Shown here: positions 31,825 to 42,963 of the stretch, piece after piece
Numbering within the stretch: the stretch's first letter is position 1
Layout: each line of letters starts with the position of its first letter
NCBI GenBank assembly: GCA_951394045.1
Contig: OX595997.1
Coordinates: forward strand, 806,001-870,000
Source: Nitzschia sp. DOCU1
Lineage: Eukaryota; Bacillariophyta; Bacillariophyceae; Bacillariales; Bacillariaceae
Length of the DNA stretch: 64,000 nucleotides
Direction: 5' to 3'
Position numbers and translations under genes: made by a program
The notes under the pieces: model-generated
The model's database searches: none
What the model was told of the DNA's origin: nothing
The model's input: the letters and a program-made list of their open reading frames with translations, nothing else

Positions 31825-33621
31825 TCAACCAATTGGGGGCACAAGCTTTGAAACTATTGCAGGATTTTCCAGGGACTCCTGCTGATGGTCATCGTCATCG
31901 GTTTCAGCCTCGTCGTTCATCGTGTCGTCAGCCTCCTCGTTCATCGTGTCGTCTTGTTCCAATTCGGCAACTCCAGTGGGAGATTCGCTGGAGGTCGCGC
32001 TACTCACATCTTTGCCAGGTTTGGTTTCAGACTCCGACTTTTCAGTCAGTTTCATAGATGAGAGGTCCAGTGAAGATTCAGAGCTTCCCTTTCTGTGATT
32101 ATCAATTCTTGGTGTCTCGCCTTCGGTTTTCTCTTCGTTGGCAGAATCCTCCGATAGAAGCGAGGAGAAGGATGACTGCGCCGGTGGTGGCGAGGGATGT
32201 CGTGGTCGACTAATCGACGATAGGTCCTTGGGACGACAAGAGGCTTCATTCAGGTCTGCAATAGGTACAATATCTTTTTTGGTAGGTAGCGGGGATCCGG
32301 ATTCGGATCCAAATTCTTCGATGCTCTTGAGCTCTTCGTCCGAAAATGTCGAATCAAAGGAAAAGGCAGCCGAGCTCGCCCCGAGTTCTTCGTGAATAGT
32401 CGAGCCGTTGAAACGATTCATCAAACCATGATCACTTGTATCGTTTAAGTTGAGTTCCCCATAGCCGTTGAAACGATTCAACACATAATCATGTTCACTT
32501 GTATCGTTCAAGCTGAGTGACCCGTAGCCATCCAGATCCATTACCTCTACGAACGGGAGGTCACCTCTCATGCTTCGCTGCCCGTACTCTACGCCAATGC
32601 CACCACCATGTTCCCCCTCAAACTCGCCAGAGTCCTCAAAGCCCAGATCCCCAAATTGCATTGATTCTTCTGTTGCATATGAAGCGATGTCTGTGTCATC
32701 ATTCAATATGAACTGCACTCGCCGCCGTCTCAGAGATACCCGCCGACTGATACTTATACTTCCGGTAGTACTATCATCGACTGAGGGATCAGGACTGACG
32801 CTGCGCTCGCGTACTCTCTCCTCTGGTGGTGGGGCACCTTGACTGAACTTCCCCCGACGCAAGATGCTCACTAGTTCTAGTTGCCCCTTCACCATCTTTA
32901 AGGACGAGCGCCTTGGCGCTCGGAACGATCGGTTTCTTGTACCCAAAAGTGCTCCAGGGGATCGACTTCTAGCTCGGGCACTACCCCCCAGCAATGGACC
33001 TGGCGACGTGCTTCGTATTCTCCCATGATTGCTTCCACTCAATTGACCAGGAGACTTGCTACGAGGACGTATTCGTCCACCGAGGGGACCTGGGGAACTA
33101 CTCCTAGACGATGTTCTCGATCTCCCATGCAAGCTTCCCCCCAGGACCCCCGCTGACGCCCGTGGCTTCCCATGCGAGCTACCCCCTAGTAAAGCACCTG
33201 GCGACCTAGGAAGCCCGTGCGAACTGCCGCCCAGAATCGGCCCAGAACTGTTTCTCCCAACCGTTCGCCGCCCACCTAGGGACCCCGGAGAGTTGTACGG
33301 CGATGATAACATTCCCCGGCCCAGAGTCTTCTTCTTGGGAGGAGGAGAAAGTGGCACCGTTCCTTCTTTTGAGAGTTGCTCGGTTAAGCTCCGTAACGAC
33401 GCAGACTTTGCTGGCATCGTTCTTCGTTCGCTGTTGCTCGCACCATCTTCTTTCTTGAGAGGGATAATCTCGTCTCCTAGATCATATCCAAAGCTACCCC
33501 CAAGGGAAAACGACCCATCGCTGCTATCATCGTCGGAAGGATACTTGTTTTTCTTGAAATCAAAGGAATGTTCGCTGTTCTGGGGGACATCAGTTTCTGT
33601 TGCTGTTGGTTGTGTTTTCAT
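31825..33621 (-). CDS. Disordered repeat protein with a PP1-docking-like motif
   Basis: A 598-residue protein, not recognised as a known family. Residues about 108-238 contain some seven degenerate repeats built on SPGxLLGGSSHGxxRS, rich in Ser/Arg/Gly. Residues 293-304 read RRVSLRRRRVQF: an Arg-rich stretch containing RVQF, which fits the RVxF docking site for protein phosphatase 1, next to RRVS, a basophilic-kinase site. A second repeat near 365-410 contains two copies of LNDTS followed by LMNRFNG or VLNRFNG. The C-terminus is acidic with DTMNEEA/DTMNDEA repeats. Almost all of it is low complexity and probably disordered, as in a phosphatase-targeting or scaffold protein. This role is inference from motifs. 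Confidence 0.65.
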   Translation of the reverse strand: MKTQPTATETDVPQNSEHSFDFKKNKYPSDDDSSDGSFSLGGSFGYDLGDEIIPLKKEDGASNSERRTMPAKSASLRSLTEQLSKEGTVPLSPPPKKKTLGRGMLSSPYNSPGSLGGRRTVGRNSSGPILGGSSHGLPRSPGALLGGSSHGKPRASAGVLGGSLHGRSRTSSRSSSPGPLGGRIRPRSKSPGQLSGSNHGRIRSTSPGPLLGGSARARSRSPGALLGTRNRSFRAPRRSSLKMVKGQLELVSILRRGKFSQGAPPPEERVRERSVSPDPSVDDSTTGSISISRRVSLRRRRVQFILNDDTDIASYATEESMQFGDLGFEDSGEFEGEHGGGIGVEYGQRSMRGDLPFVEVMDLDGYGSLSLNDTSEHDYVLNRFNGYGELNLNDTSDHGLMNRFNGSTIHEELGASSAAFSFDSTFSDEELKSIEEFGSESGSPLPTKKDIVPIADLNEASCRPKDLSSISRPRHPSPPPAQSSFSSLLSEDSANEEKTEGETPRIDNHRKGSSESSLDLSSMKLTEKSESETKPGKDVSSATSSESPTGVAELEQDDTMNEEADDTMNDEAETDDDDHQQESLENPAIVSKLVPPIG

Positions 33622-34664
33622 GGTGTATGGATGTTGCGTGTGATGTTAAGATAGCCAAGACTTTATATCCCTGACCACCTCACGCAACTGAATCATCCAA
33701 TAGTCGTGGTGGCCTAGCTAGTTGTTGAGACTGTTGCCAACACGAACTTTTATTTCAGGAACTTCCTGGTCTAGGTTCTTTGTGCCTTTGATGCAATGGT
33801 GTCGCCGAACAAAAAGGTGTCCTCGCACTTGCAGCGAGTGGCCGCAACTAGGTAACTGCGGGAAACGCCCTTTCGCCCGCGTCGTTCGCGATGTCCGACT
33901 CTTTGAGACTTGCTGGACTTCTGATCGTCAAATCTGGCGGGCTGGGCAATTCCGGCACTGGGCACTTATGAGGATCCGCACACCTGGCATCGCAAAGCAT
34001 AAGATAACCTTTCAAAAAGTCATTGCATGAACGAATGGCTATTACCCCCTATGCCTCTGTTCGCGAGTTGATTTTTCGATCTAACGCAGCACGCTTATGC
34101 CGCATTATTTTGGTTGTACGGTTTTCAGGTTCTACTTCGTTATTTCGATTTGTCCAAGCCTCGTCATCTTAAACTTCATTTCTGGTACCTGGTACGAATC
34201 CAGATCGTATCATAGAACCCCAAGCAAGTCGGCCATCGAGCTTCGCTCTGCGGTGGTGGCGTTATGGTAGTACCAGCACTCCTAAATTTGACTTCTTCGA
34301 TTAACCCTTTTGTAGCGCGCCTGCCGGCTGGTGCCACGTATGCTACTTCAACGAAATTGTGCGTAGAAAGAGTGGCCAATGAAATGAAAGGCGCCGTCAC
34401 AAAAAATGACGCCAAGGTGAAAACGCGCAAAATCATCGTGAAGGAAGTTCTGCGACATCGACAACGTCGTTGGTTTTATCCCTCATCATCACTGCCGTCG
34501 TCGCTGCCGTCCGTTCTCAGTTGTCTTGTAGTACGGTTTCAGCCGCGTTGTCATTATCCGCACAGTAAGATCGCACGTTGCTCTTCCTTGCTGTTACGCG
34601 CTGTAAGAGATCACATTCACTACACCTCGTTCCTGTTTCGCTACTTTAGTATTCAAGAAGAAGA
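33622..34664. promoter_or_regulatory. Divergent intergenic region, about 1 kb
   Basis: It lies between outward-facing starts of the repeat-protein and TLC genes. No coding sequence or recognised element; frames at 34176-34436 and 34264-34725 have no support. Confidence 0.4.
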
Positions 34665-35693
34665 ATGTGTAAAGGACAAACCAAAACCGCAGCCCCCGCC
34701 AGGTCTGCGCCTCGCATGTTGTTAACCTCGGTGGAGTCGTTTTCTGCCGACAGCAAAAGTGGTCCACCACTGCCGATTGAGATATTTGCGACGGGCCTTT
34801 TTGTGATCGCACTACTCGTTACGATTGAGTACAATTTGAAGCAATTCATGAACAAGTTTCAGGTATGTACATGTTTTATCTCCCATGAATCGAAGTCGAA
34901 TGCGAACGCTAACACTCCGCTATCTTTATACGATTCTTGGTAGCATCTTCATCCCCTGTTGGAAGACCCGACGAACTGTGCAATTCTTGCTCGTCATATC
35001 GGTGTCGATGCCTTTAGTTGCTTTGTCGTTGCCTATCTTGGATGGAGGGCCCGTCATATCAATCGGGATTTGTCGGATACTGTTTTGAGAGGGAAAAAGG
35101 ACATGCTGGTGGAAAACTATTCGAAACGCATCTTTGAATACCATCCGGAGGCCATGCGTATTACTGTCTTCTTCTTCGCCTATCAGATCAAGAATTTTTA
35201 TGATACCATTGTTTGGAACGACGGTCCTGAATTCATTGCTCACCACGCTCTGACGTTAGCGACGGCGTGGGGAGGAATGTTCCCTCCCACATGCCATTAC
35301 TATGTTATGTTTTACTTTGGAATGTCCGAAGTTTCGACGGGAGTTTTGTGCTTGTTGGCAAACTTTGACGACGTTCATGGCGTGAAGGGTCTGGCGGACG
35401 CGTGGCCCCTCGGAAAGGTCGTTCTGGGCGGTTTGTTTGCCGTCTTGTTTCTTATTTGCCGCGTGTTGATGTGGTCAACGTATAGCTATCACTATTGCCG
35501 CGATGTATGGCAAGTTCTAAAGTCCGAGGATAAGAGGTTGGATGGACGAAGAGCTTGGCTTCGGTACACATTTGTCTCATTAGCTCTGCTCAGCTTGTTG
35601 CAAATCATTTGGTTGGGAGAAATCGTTCGACTTGGGTATGCGGAACTCAAGGCGATGGGATTTATTGCTGACGGAACGGATTCAGAGCTGTAA
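34665..35693 (+). CDS. TLC-domain (TRAM-LAG1-CLN8) membrane protein
   Basis: Exons 34665-34862 and 34944-35693, with an 81-nt GT-AG intron, encode 315 residues. The first exon contributes a polar N-terminus and the helix IEIFATGLFVIALLVTI. The second begins HLHPLLEDPTN. Multiple hydrophobic helices follow, with TLC-like landmarks: MRITVFFFAYQIKNFYDTIVW, FIAHHALTLATAW (the conserved His pair) and MSEVSTGVLCLLANF. TLC proteins include ceramide synthases and lipid-handling proteins of the ER. The short length and the HH motif without a Lag motif fit the TMEM56/CLN8-like lipid group better than ceramide synthase. The exact lipid role is unknown. Confidence 0.8.
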
Positions 35694-35884
35694 ATAGTAC
35701 ACCATCCGAGAGTAATGTAGTATATCAAGAATGCGTATCCCATGGCCGGTTATATTGACTTTCTATTATTCATACTGCATGGTTTCGGCTTTTAATCACG
35801 TTTATGACACTGGACCGCTCAAATCCTCAAGGTAGTCGGAAGCGATCCTCTAACCCTCGATCAGTGCCGTCCGTAGACTCCCAT

Positions 35885-36694
35885 CTACTTGAACATCATT
35901 CTGCAAAATTCCTGGTAGTTGATTTGACCATCCCCATCGACATCAGCCTCTTTTACCATGGCCTCCACTTCTTCTTGGGTAAGCTTTTCTCCCAAGTTCT
36001 CCATGATCTGCCGCAATTCGTCTGCTGAAATGTTGCCGTTTCCGTCTGAATCAAATATCTGAAAGGCTTCCATCATTTCCTCTTCCGCGTTCCCGTCCCT
36101 TTCATTCCTTGTCGCTGCAGGCATCATTTGAATAAACTCTTCAAAATCGATTGTTCCGTTTCCGTCTACATCGGCCTGAGTGAAAAAGCGAATAACAACG
36201 AGAGGTGTGAGATGTCACCACGTAACACCTAAATTCTCGTCGAGGTCCAATAGTGCGCTCAACGGAGGCTAAATCGAAGAAACACTCTAACGATCTGCTA
36301 CCAAGCAAGCATCAACATACCTCTCTGATCATATCTTCAATGTCCTCATCGGTCGGTTGGTGCCCTAGAGATCTCATCACAGTTCCCAATTCGTTGGCGT
36401 CGATAGTGCCTGTGATGAAGATAAAACGAGACGACGCAGTGATGAGACGAAGAAGTACGCCAAGTGGAAACCAGCAAATGCCCCAATAGAAGATAAACAG
36501 AATTCATAAAGCACGACACCACCGTTACGATCCATACGCAACACCGCAGAATTTCGATGAAAGGTGAAGGGCTCCGTTCACTGCGAATCTTGTGTCGTCT
36601 CGGCTATCTTACCATCACCGTCTTTGTCAAATAGAGAGAATGCCTCCTTGAACTCGGCAATTTGTTCTTCTGTGTAGTCGTCAATAGTCGCCAT
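35885..36694 (-). CDS. Calmodulin-like four-EF-hand protein
   Basis: Three exons, 36613-36694, 36321-36409 and 35885-36175, with introns of 203 and 145 nt, encode 153 residues. The N-terminus is near-canonical calmodulin ([20 protein letters not shown]). Four EF-hand loops are readable: [36 protein letters not shown] and [12 protein letters not shown], each with acidic residues at positions 1, 3, 5 and 12. The linker between lobes ([19 protein letters not shown]) and the C-terminal FCRMMFK differ from true calmodulin. It is therefore a calmodulin-like sensor rather than the canonical protein. Expected to bind Ca2+ and switch target peptides. The first intron falls inside EF loop 1. Confidence 0.9.
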
Positions 36695-37558
36695 GGTTGT
36701 TGCTGAAGATAATAGTGCACCAAAGAGAGAGAAATAGAATAGTCAAGTAGCTAGTATGGACAACATCGGGCGGCGGGAGTACTATGATGAGATGATGCCC
36801 GATTCCTCTCGGACTTCGCTCTGCTCTCTGTGTTCGGGAGGGGATGGTGGCATCTCGGCGACAATTCGACGTTGACGGAAGGAAATTTTGTTGAAGAGGC
36901 CAGATTCCATATTTCTTGTCAAAATTTCATTATTTCCCGTTACCTATGGAACCTCTGAATCTCTGTAGGTGAGATTTCCAGTCGCATGTCGACGCCAAGG
37001 ATACATCGCACGAAGAAAAGTCACTTTAGGCAGGCCTAAATTCGGTCATTCCTCTTAATTAAATATGACCTCGCCCAGCCGCCACCAATAAAAGGGGCTT
37101 GTCTATTGACATTCGCTGACGCCATCTCTCGCGTTCGCGAGACCCTTTTCCCCCGAAGTTGCCCCATGATGCCCCGGGTAACGACTTCCGGTACAAACCA
37201 TCGCCCCCCCCCCCCGCCACCCGCCCCCCAAATACGGAATAGCTTTAATATGATAGTATTAGTACTATTGGTACCTGGTAGTCGTTCGCGCAGTAGCGAA
37301 GTATCTATCATAATTTCGCGTGCTATGTAGCTAATACTAGTAACTAAGCAAAGATGGCGAAGAGGTAGCCAATGGGAGCACAAGCAAACGGGGCATATAA
37401 TTGATTAGAGTCAGGCCGAAAGGAATACCCATCAGCTCGTAAAATTGTTTTTGAAGTCTATCATCAAAGCTATGGTTTGGTAATGGGCTCAAATACTCGG
37501 CCATGTAGTGAAGCTACGTACTCGATTCGTTTCGAACTGCTATCTAAACGCTCGCTGA
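36695..37558. other. Intergenic with a poly-C tract
   Basis: 864 nt between the calmodulin-like start and the stop of the 1448-residue gene. It contains a run of 12 C at 37204-37215, extended by C-rich sequence to 37228. No gene recognised. Confidence 0.45.
37204..37228. repeat. Poly-C / C-rich tract
   Basis: Twelve consecutive C followed by GCCACCCGCCCCCC. Prone to slippage and to G-rich strand structures. Confidence 0.7.
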
Positions 37559-40500
37559 TCAACTATCGTTCTTGTTCGACTTCTTCGGATTCCTTGCGGC
37601 GGACTTCTGCCGCACCATTTTCGGAATATCAACGCCTTGGCTGAATAGCCATTTCAAGATTAGGAATTCGTCAGAAGCGGTCTTGACGCACACGTTCTTG
37701 GCATCCCAACTAGCGCGAATCAAGGTGTAGATCGTGCTTTCGACCGCGGGGTGGCTAGGGCCGACCAAATGACAGAAGATGAAAATCTTGTAGCCTAGCA
37801 CTTCGGCCTTCGCAGGAATTGTCTCCAGGGAAGATGATGACTGCCGTACCGGCAGGCTCTCCGTAGATTGGGTTTGATCGGGACTCGGGGGCAGCCGTTC
37901 GTCGTAAATAGCATCACGATCCTTCATGGATGGACTCATTGCTCGCCGCTGTCGAAGTCCTTCCCTTGTTGGGATCCACCCAATCATGCCTGGATCTAAA
38001 AAATCTTCACCGCCATGGGCTGGTAAGCCACATTCCAGAATCTCGGCCGTTGATTCTTCCAGTTTTCGAAGCACCGGGTCAGTTGCCGGCTGAAACCGGC
38101 GCGGTTGAAACCGGATCTTTGGTTCCTTAAGTTGAAGCAAAGAGGACACCCACCATTCTCTGTTTTGGCCCCACCACGTCGAGTTGCCGTTCTGATATTC
38201 ATGATTCACTATCCTGGGGTGCCGGAGCACGTTGCAATGATCGCACTTACTCCTGTGCTCACTTGCATCACTAACAGAAGCGGGACATTCACCCACAGGC
38301 CCCAACACCTGCACAAGTTTGCGCCAGTGCTGGATATCACCGGGATCGTTTTCCACTTCGGCGGCCCAAAAATCTGCAGTCTTGGAGCTTTCGACAATCG
38401 ACTGCCGAGCAATATCAGAATGTTCCTGTAAGAAGCGTTGGTAGGAATGGTACCGATGTAGAGAGGATATTCTTTCGATGTTTGCGTCCAATGTTTCTCC
38501 GGCCAGAAGAGCAACCACTTGCTTCCACTCGAGAACTGATACCAAAGTCAAATGAGCCTTAGTTGCGCCTCCCTGATGCCGAGTCAGGGTATACAGAACT
38601 CGAATGGCCAAAGAGAGCTGCGAGCCAACCTCTTCATACTTTGGGAGTTTCTCGCGAATTTCATGCTTTAGGTAGTCGCGATCGCTGCCCAAAAGCTCGT
38701 ACCCCTTGCGAGACCGGCTGGAGGAGTATCGCCGTGCGGCAGATCCAATGCGATTCCCAGAACACAAAAGAAAACACACGGCAAGCGCTCCGATATACCA
38801 AGCATGGTAATCAGGTTCCATGGGTGTAGCCTTGAGGCATTTCTCAAATATCTCGGCCACCTCAAAAAACATGTATTCCCATTCACCTGCTCTCTTCGCC
38901 TGGTCACCGTCCCCGAATCCCGAATCCTCTGCTCCTAGAATGTACCCATTACTTTCAAGGTATTCACATGTTTGACGCATGATGTGCAGAGGTGTGGGGC
39001 ATTCATTTTTGTCCAATGCTCGAGTTAAGATCTCCGCGGCTCCGGCGGGAAGTTTACGGGCAACAGAGGCGAGGGCATAGGTGGCGTGCAATCGAGGAAA
39101 GCGGACAAGTCCATTGTGCTGAATACGATGTTCGAGAAAGTCAAACAGGTGGTTTGCAACCCGGCGCGTATCCACCACATGCGATTCACCTGTGATATAT
39201 AAATCGTCGTCCGGTTCTTCTTTGATGGGAGTATCGACTTCTTGCTTGACCTTTGCCTCGTCCTGCGGTGCAAGGATGGGGCAACCATTGGCCCAATAGC
39301 TGCAATAGCTCTGGATAGCACGATAAAATTGGACCAAAGGCACATCTTTTATTTCGCCTCTAGAGAGCACAAAAGTTCTTCGATATGCCTTATTTTCGGC
39401 AATATCGGCATACTTCACCAGCAGGGATTGAATTTGCTGGGCGACCTTCACTCTTTGCTCCTGGTCACAGCGGACTACCCGTGACAGCAATGTAGACAAT
39501 GCGAGTTGAAACATTCCATGATGGACTCGAATTTCTTGATGATCGTGCTTAGAATGACGGTCAAAGGACCCGTATATGATCCCAACTGGATCCAATGGAA
39601 ACGGTGGAACGGGAGGTGATGTTCCAGGCATATGAGCGAATGCGGTGGTGGGAACGAGCTTGGCCTCTGTGGCAGCGATTTGCTCATTCTGGTACTCCTG
39701 TAAGACATTTGTCTGGAGATCGATAATTACGCCTCCTGTGCTCGTGCCATCTACCGTTTCTGCCGTCTTGACCCTTTCATGAAGTTCTTCAGAATCCATT
39801 GGAAGGGAAACAGCTCGAGGCTTGCCAGTTTCAACGCCGCGTTTGGGTTCTTCGTTTTGTTCTGTTCCCGAACCAACCTGTTCGTCTGGTTCGGTCTTCA
39901 CATGGGAAGTCATGACATCACTCGAATAATCACGTTTTCCCGATTCAGCACTACCCTCCTCACCAAGTGATTCGTTGATTTCAGAAGGCTCGGCCTTTGC
40001 GTCCATTTGAATAGCTTCCAAATGACGCTGGGAATCAGCGGTCTTTACCTGCACTCCAACAAGTTCATAATGCTTCTCTTGTTCATCTTTCTTCTCGGCA
40101 GCTTCCGAGTCTACCGTGGCGATGTCTTTGTGAATCCAGGGCCGCGATCCCAGCTTGTATGCCCCTGCGACATTTTTCCGCCGTGTTTTGAAAAGGCTGA
40201 GAACAGTGCTTGGATTTTGCATCCGACCGGCCAGAACATTATTGGAGGCCACGGGAGACTCTTGTAGTAGACACAGCTCTCGAGCCACTTTCGCAGGATC
40301 GGACCAAGTATTTCTCGAAAACAGCAAAGCGTTGCGGCCCAATTGATGAGAGAGTCGAAGATACGTCATGGATGGTGCAAACCTTGCCAGCCATCGTGAT
40401 TCTCCATCGTGATGCACCAAGGGTGAAAAAAGCAGCCGCAAATATCGATTTTCCGTCTGAGGGTCTTCTCCCAAGGAACCACCACACAAATGCCGCGTTG

Positions 40501-41905
40501 CTAGACTTTGCATCAACCTATACTGGTAAAAAAGTGGACTCAAATGCCCAGGCTTCTTGGTGGGAAAATACGACGGTGCCCACTCGGCTCCCTGGGGTTC
40601 TGGATAGTCCATGATGGCGCTCAATGGCAGTCGAAAGCCCGCTTCATTTGCGTCTGGGTCCTCCAACTCTTCGTCTTCGTCGAGCCGCGGAGTCAAGTCA
40701 ATATCGCCGGGGTCAAACTCCACATCCTTGGGTGCAGCAAAGCCGTAGTCCCAATATTCCATTCGGTCTCGATACGCAACACTAACGTCTTCGGATGTCA
40801 ATTGATCAATAGTATCGTCAACAGTATACTGACTTGTTGCGCCAGACTTGGCCGTAGCACTAGTCGCAATAGTGGCGTCGTCTTGGTCCTTCTCGTCAAT
40901 GACGCTTTGCTGCGTCAAACGATCTAGAACATCTTGCTGTTCTTGTACAGAATCTTCGTCGTCGCCCTCCTCGTGGTGAGCTTGCTTGGCCGCTTGCTGC
41001 TGCTGCAGCGCCTGCTTCGCCTCATGTTGTTGTTTTGCCTGTTCTAGTGCCTCGAGTCGAAGCTTGTGACGTAACTGCCGCCTCGCACGTTCCAGCATGG
41101 CACCTCCAACATCTTGTTCATTTCGTAAATCCACATTGCGTTGTTTCCATCGCTCCGTAATATGAACAAGTTCGTGGCGCCGCATTCCCACGTCAAATCG
41201 TCGTTGGGCTTGTTCGGGTGTTTCTTCGACTGTCTCCCAAGTTTTAGTCTTGGCATTACGCCGTTTGACAAAGCGAGGCTGCTTTCGTTCGTGGGGCAAA
41301 GAATATTGTACTGGAGGAGGAACGTTTGGCACAAGGACTTGCTCAATCGTTTGCAAGTAATCGTCTGTCGGGGCGACGCTACTACTACTTCTCGCAGCTG
41401 CTGGCACGACTGCTGGACCATACACCACTTCAAAGGCTCTTGTATAATGATCCTGAAAGGCTTCCGGATCAGGGAATTTTTGTTGCATTTCACTTTCGTC
41501 GCAATCATCAAGATACAACGAATCATCGTCATCATCATCATTAGCAGTAGCACGGTCCTTTGGATTTCCAACACCCGAAGAATCATCGTTGTCATTATTT
41601 GTTCTTTGCCGCCGTTTTCGTTTAGCAGCAGGTTTTCGCTCGTCTTCTTCCTCCAGATGACGAGAAGTAGTATTGCCTTTGTTGGAGGAAGGTGACACTC
41701 TAGTAGTTTGGCGGCGTCTCGACGTGCCGAGATTTTGTTCTTGTCGAGTGGATGTGGGATCCTCATCGCCCGGTAAAAGTTTCCTCCGTCTTTTGGCCGG
41801 ACGGTCTTGAGATATTCCTCGTTCCACTTCTAGCGGTTCCTGAGAATGTTGTTGATGTTCTTGCTTCTGCTGTGCCTGAGCAATCAAGGCACTCAGCGAG
41901 GACAT
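37559..41905 (-). CDS. Large nuclear-looking protein of unknown family
   Basis: A 1448-residue single-exon protein that I do not recognise. The N-terminal ~330 residues are charged and low complexity. They include basic clusters PAKRRRK (36-42) and AAKRKRRQR (about 93-101) that look like nuclear localisation signals, an acidic run (DDDDDDSLYLDD) and a Gln/Ala/Lys-rich coiled-coil stretch. The middle contains an acidic/Glu linker and VKQE plus IKEE, both fitting the sumoylation consensus. The C-terminal ~700 residues are more ordered, helical and Leu-rich, with a Cys/His set (SKCDHCNVLRHPR) and a basic end (NPKKSNKNDS). A nuclear scaffold or chromatin/transcription complex subunit is plausible, but no domain proves it. 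Confidence 0.75.
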   Translation of the reverse strand: MSSLSALIAQAQQKQEHQQHSQEPLEVERGISQDRPAKRRRKLLPGDEDPTSTRQEQNLGTSRRRQTTRVSPSSNKGNTTSRHLEEEDERKPAAKRKRRQRTNNDNDDSSGVGNPKDRATANDDDDDDSLYLDDCDESEMQQKFPDPEAFQDHYTRAFEVVYGPAVVPAAARSSSSVAPTDDYLQTIEQVLVPNVPPPVQYSLPHERKQPRFVKRRNAKTKTWETVEETPEQAQRRFDVGMRRHELVHITERWKQRNVDLRNEQDVGGAMLERARRQLRHKLRLEALEQAKQQHEAKQALQQQQAAKQAHHEEGDDEDSVQEQQDVLDRLTQQSVIDEKDQDDATIATSATAKSGATSQYTVDDTIDQLTSEDVSVAYRDRMEYWDYGFAAPKDVEFDPGDIDLTPRLDEDEELEDPDANEAGFRLPLSAIMDYPEPQGAEWAPSYFPTKKPGHLSPLFYQYRLMQSLATRHLCGGSLGEDPQTENRYLRLLFSPLVHHDGESRWLARFAPSMTYLRLSHQLGRNALLFSRNTWSDPAKVARELCLLQESPVASNNVLAGRMQNPSTVLSLFKTRRKNVAGAYKLGSRPWIHKDIATVDSEAAEKKDEQEKHYELVGVQVKTADSQRHLEAIQMDAKAEPSEINESLGEEGSAESGKRDYSSDVMTSHVKTEPDEQVGSGTEQNEEPKRGVETGKPRAVSLPMDSEELHERVKTAETVDGTSTGGVIIDLQTNVLQEYQNEQIAATEAKLVPTTAFAHMPGTSPPVPPFPLDPVGIIYGSFDRHSKHDHQEIRVHHGMFQLALSTLLSRVVRCDQEQRVKVAQQIQSLLVKYADIAENKAYRRTFVLSRGEIKDVPLVQFYRAIQSYCSYWANGCPILAPQDEAKVKQEVDTPIKEEPDDDLYITGESHVVDTRRVANHLFDFLEHRIQHNGLVRFPRLHATYALASVARKLPAGAAEILTRALDKNECPTPLHIMRQTCEYLESNGYILGAEDSGFGDGDQAKRAGEWEYMFFEVAEIFEKCLKATPMEPDYHAWYIGALAVCFLLCSGNRIGSAARRYSSSRSRKGYELLGSDRDYLKHEIREKLPKYEEVGSQLSLAIRVLYTLTRHQGGATKAHLTLVSVLEWKQVVALLAGETLDANIERISSLHRYHSYQRFLQEHSDIARQSIVESSKTADFWAAEVENDPGDIQHWRKLVQVLGPVGECPASVSDASEHRSKCDHCNVLRHPRIVNHEYQNGNSTWWGQNREWWVSSLLQLKEPKIRFQPRRFQPATDPVLRKLEESTAEILECGLPAHGGEDFLDPGMIGWIPTREGLRQRRAMSPSMKDRDAIYDERLPPSPDQTQSTESLPVRQSSSSLETIPAKAEVLGYKIFIFCHLVGPSHPAVESTIYTLIRASWDAKNVCVKTASDEFLILKWLFSQGVDIPKMVRQKSAARNPKKSNKNDS

Positions 41906-42468
41906 TATGGCAAAGCGTTTGGTGCGTATGTTCTTGGGGTCTCTGCCGTCCCTTTTGTCTCCTCAACCAGCAAAGATCGTTCAAGGATCTGTAGTCATAA
42001 CATATCAGCAAGAAGATCTTTTAAACGACCAGCCGACGACTAGCTCGATGAAAGAGCTTGTGCGTTTAGGGATACGGTTTTTCGTTGCCCAACATGTAAA
42101 GAAAAGACATCGTAGGCGCCCGAAGGAAACGCTCACTTCTTCAGCGCCCACCACCACACAGCACACCATGGTGACTTTTTTGGTGGAGGATGTGGACACG
42201 AGATCGGGGGGTGAAGTCTGTCTGGCGCGTGGCGCGCAAACCCACCCGCGGGCGGCGGAAGAACCTCCCTCGACTACTACGACTAATGAACTAGGACTGT
42301 TTTCGGACCACCATGATGCGTGCGCTTTCGCTATTTGGTTGTAGGTATTGTGTCTTAGACTGGTAGTACATCATCATCATCATTATCATGTACATGATCT
42401 TGAGGAAGAAGAAGAAGGACGAGAACGACGACATCAAGGAGGAGAACAGCACTCTAGAAAGAACCTCC

Positions 42469-42963
42469 TACCGGTACTATGATAGCTACCTAGATGATTC
42501 TTGTTGTTCTTCGTGCTTGCTGATGGTGCCAACCGGCGTCCGTCAGCATCATCATAATCTCCCACTATCACCACAACTACCGGTATAGTACCAGGTACCT
42601 TGTATGAACCTACCGTACTTTTCGTCCGTCATCCTGTTTCCGGACGAACTGCATAATGATAAACGGCATGATTTATGTGTACTTTGAGGCATACCGGTAG
42701 GTTGTTGTTCTTGTTGTTGATTTTCCAATTTCAATGGGGGCATACCGCCGTATTGCCCCCCGTGTGCTGTGCTGTAATGTGGTGCTGGGAAGTTCTCGTT
42801 TGAGGAGCGTTCTTCGTCTTCTTGTTCTTGTGCCGATGATACTAGTATGTCCACCACTACAATACCTCCGGTGCTAAAAGCCGCCGGCGATGTACTACCG
42901 GTAGTAGTGCTGGAGCATCATATCATACGATAGCAGGAAGTAATTCACCCCCCCCTACCGGTA
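42469..42963. repeat. Cluster of five TACCGGTA palindromic octamers
   Basis: Exact TACCGGTA occurs at 42469, 42578, 42692, 42896 and 42956. The word is its own reverse complement. Single further copies were noticed at 45961, 49613 (inside the AP-3 beta gene) and 52610. Five in under 500 bp is far above chance for an 8-mer. Several are extended to CTACCGGTAGTAG. It may be a binding site array or the end motif of a small repeat. Confidence 0.7.

Noticed and set aside
41907..42344. 145-codon plus-strand frame starting next to the 1448-residue gene
   Set aside because: It begins two bases beyond the start codon of the opposite gene and has no domain. Most likely promoter/5' UTR sequence.
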